DNA of 64,000 bases from assembly GCA_965222345.1 (NCBI GenBank), contig CBDCTS010000007.1, positions 682,001-746,000 of the forward strand, given 5' to 3'. The notes under the pieces are model-generated. The model was not told the DNA's origin, did no database searches, and saw nothing but the letters and a program-made list of their open reading frames with translations. The DNA comes from JADFGZ01 sp965222345. GTDB lineage: Bacteria > Acidobacteriota > Terriglobia > 2-12-FULL-54-10. The position numbers were made by a program, and so were the translations under genes. Of the stretch, positions 60,294 to 64,000 are shown piece after piece (within the stretch, counting starts at the first letter, position 1; every line of letters starts with the position of its first letter).

Positions 60294-62153
60294 ATGAAGA
60301 AAAGTTCCTTCGAGCACCGGGCCAGCGAGCCCGCAAGCAGCTCCAGTACGAAAACCAGACTCATCACGAAGGGGTTTTCCTCCTTAATCTTTGTATGCAT
60401 CCTGGTCTGCATCCTGGCGATCTTCGGCTGCAACACAACGCCCGCTCCGCTCTCCGAAATGGCGTCTGACGCCGGCGCCCGCTCAGTTATGACGCTGCCG
60501 CCGGATGAGTCGCTGGTGGTCCGGAGTTCTCCTATGCTGGCTCTCTCACCCGACGGTGCTCATCTGGTGTATGCCGCAGGCACAGGCGGCAGCCGGCAGC
60601 TTTACCTGCGCGCGATGGACGGCCTGGAGGGCGAGCCCATCCCCGGCACCGAAGGGGCCTCCACTCCATTCTTTTCGCCCGACGGGCATTGGGTGGGATT
60701 TTTTGCTGAAGGCAAGCTGAAGAAGGTATCTATTAGCGGCGGCGCGCCGCTGACACTCTGCGACGCTCCCAACTCCTTTGGCGCAAGCTGGGGGACCAAC
60801 GACACTATTGTCTTTGCGCCATCAAACATTTCCGGCCTATGGCAGGTCTCCGCCGCAGGGGGCACGCCTCAGCCCTTGACCCGGCTGGAAACGGGCGAAA
60901 GCAGACATGGCTGGCCGGACCTGCTGCCGGGCGGTCTGGTGATCCTCTTTACTGCTTTCGGGTCCGGCCCCGATAGCCCGCGGATCGCGGCACAAGAGCT
61001 CGAAACAGGTGAGCGAAGAGTTCTGGCCGAAGGGGGTGTCTATCCCCGTTACTTGCCGCCGGGATACCTTGTCTATGTACAACAGGAGGAAGCACCGGGA
61101 ACGTTGCTGGCAGCACCGTTTGATTTGTCGAAGCTGGAGGTGACCGGCGCTCCAGTTCGCATTGTCGAGAACGTCATGCAGTTAAATTCAGGCGCTGCGC
61201 AGTACAGCTTTTCGAGCTTAGGATCGCTCGTCTATATTCCGGGCGGCAACCCTGCATCCGAGCGCAGGCTAGTTTGGGTGGATCGCCAGGGGGTAGAGCA
61301 GCCCCTCGCGGCACCGCCCCAACGCTATGTGAACCTCCAACTCTCTCCCGACAACCGGCTGCTGGCCTTACAAGTCGACTCTCCCAACCCTGAAGTGTGG
61401 ATTTATGACATACAACTCGAAACTTTGGCCCGCCTGACATTTGAGGGAGGCGGCTTTCCCCTATGGACGCCGGATGGAAAACAGGTGACATTTCCTTCCG
61501 GCAGAGCCGGAGTCCCGAATCTGTTCTTGAAGCCTGCGGACGGCACGGGCGCGGCGGAGCAGCTTACCGTCCGCGAGCATCCCGCTGATCATTCCTTTTC
61601 CTGGTCCCCTGACGGTCAGGTGCTGGCCTTCACGGAAGCTCATCCCATCACGGATTGGGACCTCTGGGTGTTGCCGCTGGAGGGCAACGGCAAACCACGG
61701 CCTTTTCTTCAAACACCCTTTCGAGAAGCAGCGCCGCGTTTTTCGCCGGACGGGCGCTGGCTGGCCTATGCCTCCGATGAATCGGGCGGGCCTGAAATAT
61801 ACGTGCAACCGTTTCCCGGTCCCGGGAAGAAGTGGCAGATATCGACTGAAGGCGGCGTCGAGCCCGTCTGGTCGCGGAATGGGAAGGAGTTGTTTTTCGG
61901 GAGCAACGGCCAGATGATGGTCGTGGACCTCACGACCGAGCCAACCTTCCGCGCGGGCGACCCCAGGCCGCTCTTTGGGGGACAGTACGTGACCGCCACC
62001 AGCACATGGCGTCCTAAGTATGACGTTACCTCCGACGGCCGCCGGTTCGTAATGATCAAAAGAGGCAGGCAAGAACTGGGAGTGACGGAATTGAACGTCC
62101 TGCTCGACGGGTTTGAAGAGCTGAAGCGGCGCGTGTCAACAGAGAATCAATAA
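60294..62153 (+). CDS. PD40/WD40-like beta-propeller protein with membrane or lipid anchor, kinase-less
   Basis: The 619-aa product has an N-terminal hydrophobic segment (FSSLIFVCILVCILAIFGC, about 29-47) with a possible lipobox cysteine. A long TolB/PD40-type propeller follows, with repeats such as LALSPDGAHLVYAA, FFSPDGHWVGFF, FSWSPDGQVLAFTE and RFSPDGRWLAYASDESGGPEIYVQPFPG. The latter motif is typical of the sensor half of acidobacterial Ser/Thr kinases, but no kinase domain is present upstream. It is likely a periplasmic lipoprotein that binds a peptide or carbohydrate; ligand unknown. Confidence 0.85.
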   Translation: MKKSSFEHRASEPASSSSTKTRLITKGFSSLIFVCILVCILAIFGCNTTPAPLSEMASDAGARSVMTLPPDESLVVRSSPMLALSPDGAHLVYAAGTGGSRQLYLRAMDGLEGEPIPGTEGASTPFFSPDGHWVGFFAEGKLKKVSISGGAPLTLCDAPNSFGASWGTNDTIVFAPSNISGLWQVSAAGGTPQPLTRLETGESRHGWPDLLPGGLVILFTAFGSGPDSPRIAAQELETGERRVLAEGGVYPRYLPPGYLVYVQQEEAPGTLLAAPFDLSKLEVTGAPVRIVENVMQLNSGAAQYSFSSLGSLVYIPGGNPASERRLVWVDRQGVEQPLAAPPQRYVNLQLSPDNRLLALQVDSPNPEVWIYDIQLETLARLTFEGGGFPLWTPDGKQVTFPSGRAGVPNLFLKPADGTGAAEQLTVREHPADHSFSWSPDGQVLAFTEAHPITDWDLWVLPLEGNGKPRPFLQTPFREAAPRFSPDGRWLAYASDESGGPEIYVQPFPGPGKKWQISTEGGVEPVWSRNGKELFFGSNGQMMVVDLTTEPTFRAGDPRPLFGGQYVTATSTWRPKYDVTSDGRRFVMIKRGRQELGVTELNVLLDGFEELKRRVSTENQ

Positions 62154-62298
62154 GCACTCTGACATTACCCCATTGCTTGAGGATGGCCAAAAGGGGAGAG
62201 TTTCAGGAGCGCAGAACCATGACATGGTAGCCGTTCCTGATTGAAAATGGCTCCCGATGTCCTTGCGAATGACACGCAGGGAGGCTCTCAGCAAGGCG

Positions 62299-64000
62299 CT
62301 AAAACGAAAATCGCAAGCCGAACTGAACCTGACGGGCCGTAGTGGCGGTGCGGGTAATTCGTCCCGCCGTGGGATTCAGCCGACCCGCAGAGCCGGAGTA
62401 AACAATAGCAGAGCCTCCCTGAATCCGATCAAAATTAGTATGGTTGGGCAGATTGAAAAACTCAGCCCGAAACTGAAGCCGTCGCTTGGCATCCAGTGAA
62501 AATTCTTTCTGGATGGAAACATCCATGTTGAACATGCTGGGAGAAGGGATGGTATTGCGTCCCGCATTTCCCAGAGTGCCCGGGAGAGGCGCCTCATAGG
62601 CGCAAGGATCAAAATACAGGTCCGGGCCTCCCAGCGCCCGACCGGCCTCGATCGGCCCGCAGCCAGCCGTTGTCCCTTCCACGGGGTTTTTGCTCCGGCC
62701 CGGAAGCAGGTTGGGCCGACTTGCCGTAAACAGAAAGCCCGGAGCGCGGACATTCACGTTCGGGGTGGAGGGAGTCCCGGTCCGAAACTGGATGATGCCG
62801 CCGAGCCGCCACCCTCCAAAAAGCTTCGCCAGAAGGCCGGAGTTCCACCAGCGCTGTCCATTCCCCAGGGGAAGATCGTAAAAATAACTGACCACGAACC
62901 GATGGCGGATGTCAAAATCCGACAGGGCGCGGTCAAGAGTCCGCATCAACGGATACTGGCGACCCGGCGCGCCGCTGCTTCCAGGGAAGAAAGTAGATGC
63001 GTCATCCAGGGACTTGCTGTAGGTATAGTTCGCGCGCAAAGAGACACCTCGACTGAAGCTCCTGCTGGCGGAAAGCTGCAGAGAGTTGTAGAAAGACTGC
63101 GCATCCGAGGTGGTCACGGAGATCGACCCGAAAGCAGGATTAATGGGACCCTCATTGGGAGGGAAAAAGAGAGAACCATCCGGCCGGGTGATGGGAACAG
63201 GGTACAAATTGGTCTCATAGCCCCGATACAGATGGTTGCCCCGAGCCCCCACGTAACTGGCCTGGAGGCGCCAGCCGCCAGCCAACGAATGCTGGATGGC
63301 GACGTTGTACCGGAGCACAATGGGGCTGGTCATGTGTTTATAATCCAGGATTTCCAGGTGGAAAGGCGTCTTGGCAGAAAGGCCGGCAGCAGCTCCCGCA
63401 GCGTCCGGAAAGGTCGTGGAGGAATCAAAGTTGATTCTCAGCACCCTCCGGTAGAAAGGAGCCGAATTTTTCTGCAAGTCCACCAGATGTTCGAGCAACT
63501 GATCGTAGTAAACGCCGAAGCCCGCTCGGAGCACTGTATTTTGGCTGCCAAAAGGAGACCACGTAACCCCAAGCCGGGGAGCCAGGTTCCCCAGGGAAGG
63601 GTTGTCCCTTAATATGGGACCAATCTGGAATTCCGTGTCGTGGACCGGATCGGGCAGGAAAGCCGTTTTGCCATTCTGATCGTGGATGATGGTGGCAAAC
63701 TCATAGCGAAGACCGAAGTCCATCTGGAAGCTGGGGGCAGCCGTGTAAGAGTCCTGCGCGTAGAAGGCTGCCAGGGTCTGTCGGAAAGCCCTTCGATTAT
63801 CGGAGCCTGGCAAGGCCACCTCCAGGTTGGTCCCCTCCGGCCCACCCCGCAGAAAACTTTCCAGACTGTTAAAGGACCAGACCGCACCCTTCCGGGAACC
63901 ATTGAACACATCCCAGCGATAGCGATGAACTTCGACTCCCAGCTTGAGGGAGTGGGCTCCCCGCTGGGCCACCACGTCCCCCGCATATTGAAACGTGTTC
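62299..64000 (-). CDS. Oar-like TonB-dependent receptor, C-terminal part (cut by window edge)
   Basis: At least 567 codons of beta-barrel are seen, running off the right edge. Features are AQRGAHSLKLGVEVHRYRWD, FYAQDSYTAAPSFQMDFGLRYEF, PRLGVTWSPFG, LRANYTYSKSLDDAS, RHRFVVSYFYDLPLG and the terminal FGLRFSF with its C-terminal Phe. They match the Oar/carboxypeptidase-regulatory-like outer-membrane receptors abundant in acidobacteria. The plug and N-terminal domain lie outside the window. Substrate is not predictable. It is convergent with the PD40 gene, about 145 bases away. Confidence 0.9.
   Translation of the reverse strand, partial: NTFQYAGDVVAQRGAHSLKLGVEVHRYRWDVFNGSRKGAVWSFNSLESFLRGGPEGTNLEVALPGSDNRRAFRQTLAAFYAQDSYTAAPSFQMDFGLRYEFATIIHDQNGKTAFLPDPVHDTEFQIGPILRDNPSLGNLAPRLGVTWSPFGSQNTVLRAGFGVYYDQLLEHLVDLQKNSAPFYRRVLRINFDSSTTFPDAAGAAAGLSAKTPFHLEILDYKHMTSPIVLRYNVAIQHSLAGGWRLQASYVGARGNHLYRGYETNLYPVPITRPDGSLFFPPNEGPINPAFGSISVTTSDAQSFYNSLQLSASRSFSRGVSLRANYTYSKSLDDASTFFPGSSGAPGRQYPLMRTLDRALSDFDIRHRFVVSYFYDLPLGNGQRWWNSGLLAKLFGGWRLGGIIQFRTGTPSTPNVNVRAPGFLFTASRPNLLPGRSKNPVEGTTAGCGPIEAGRALGGPDLYFDPCAYEAPLPGTLGNAGRNTIPSPSMFNMDVSIQKEFSLDAKRRLQFRAEFFNLPNHTNFDRIQGGSAIVYSGSAGRLNPTAGRITRTATTARQVQFGLRFSF

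Overview
The window is GC-rich bacterial DNA from a soil or marine heterotroph, most likely an acidobacterium (Bryobacterales/Vicinamibacterales-like). The clues are two exported modules of a DUF1587/1592/1588/1585 cytochrome-type protein, a DUF1552 protein and an ankyrin-repeat protein, plus an Oar-like TonB-dependent receptor, a PD40 beta-propeller of the kind fused to acidobacterial Ser/Thr kinases, and several amidohydrolases. This assignment is inferred from gene content only. No rRNA, tRNA or CRISPR array was seen.

Region 1 (1-8785, minus strand) is a tightly coupled respiratory complex I operon in the order nuoJ, nuoK, MrpD-like 1, an 87-aa membrane protein, MrpD-like 2, nuoM, nuoN, nuoA, nuoB, nuoC, nuoD (cut by the window edge). 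No conventional nuoL is present; two Mrp-antiporter-type subunits occupy its place. Region 2 (8786-9445) is intergenic and holds a frameshifted 3' remnant of an IS5-type transposase.

Region 3 (9446-22942) looks like a catabolic island. It has a UbiD-family decarboxylase, an MFS transporter, a C45 acyltransferase/peptidase, a three-subunit molybdenum hydroxylase with a CoxG-like protein, a dihydroorotase/allantoinase-like cyclic amidohydrolase, a luciferase-like monooxygenase and an exported YtcJ-like amidohydrolase. Together they suggest oxidation, ring opening and decarboxylation of a nitrogen-containing ring compound, with the substrate unknown.

Region 4 (23224-29163) is the first DUF1592-DUF1552-ankyrin module, with the orphan 3' tail of a TonB receptor downstream. 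Region 5 (29651-37791) holds mutS, an AT-rich spacer, a 20-unit 9-bp degenerate tandem array, an XRE remnant, murJ, a CPA2 antiporter with TrkA domains and a methyltransferase. Region 6 (38052-51291) is mainly metabolic: an SDR-VOC-RidA-FlK-like operon; a convergent CBS-purM-hyuA-hyuB operon; MOSC, msrB and amrS; thrB-thrC; and an unrecognised di-iron ferritin-like protein.

Region 7 (51644-57296) is a second DUF1592-DUF1552-ankyrin module with the same order and strand as the first, followed by the tail of a third ankyrin paralogue at a G12 tract. Region 8 (57564-64000) has a beta-propeller gene interrupted by a single in-frame TGA with a perfect hairpin just downstream, a long palindrome, a kinase-less PD40 protein and the 3' part of an Oar-like TonB receptor that runs off the window.

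The points most worth following up are the duplicated exported cytochrome/DUF1552/ankyrin module, the in-frame TGA, the Mrp-type complex I and the 9-bp array.
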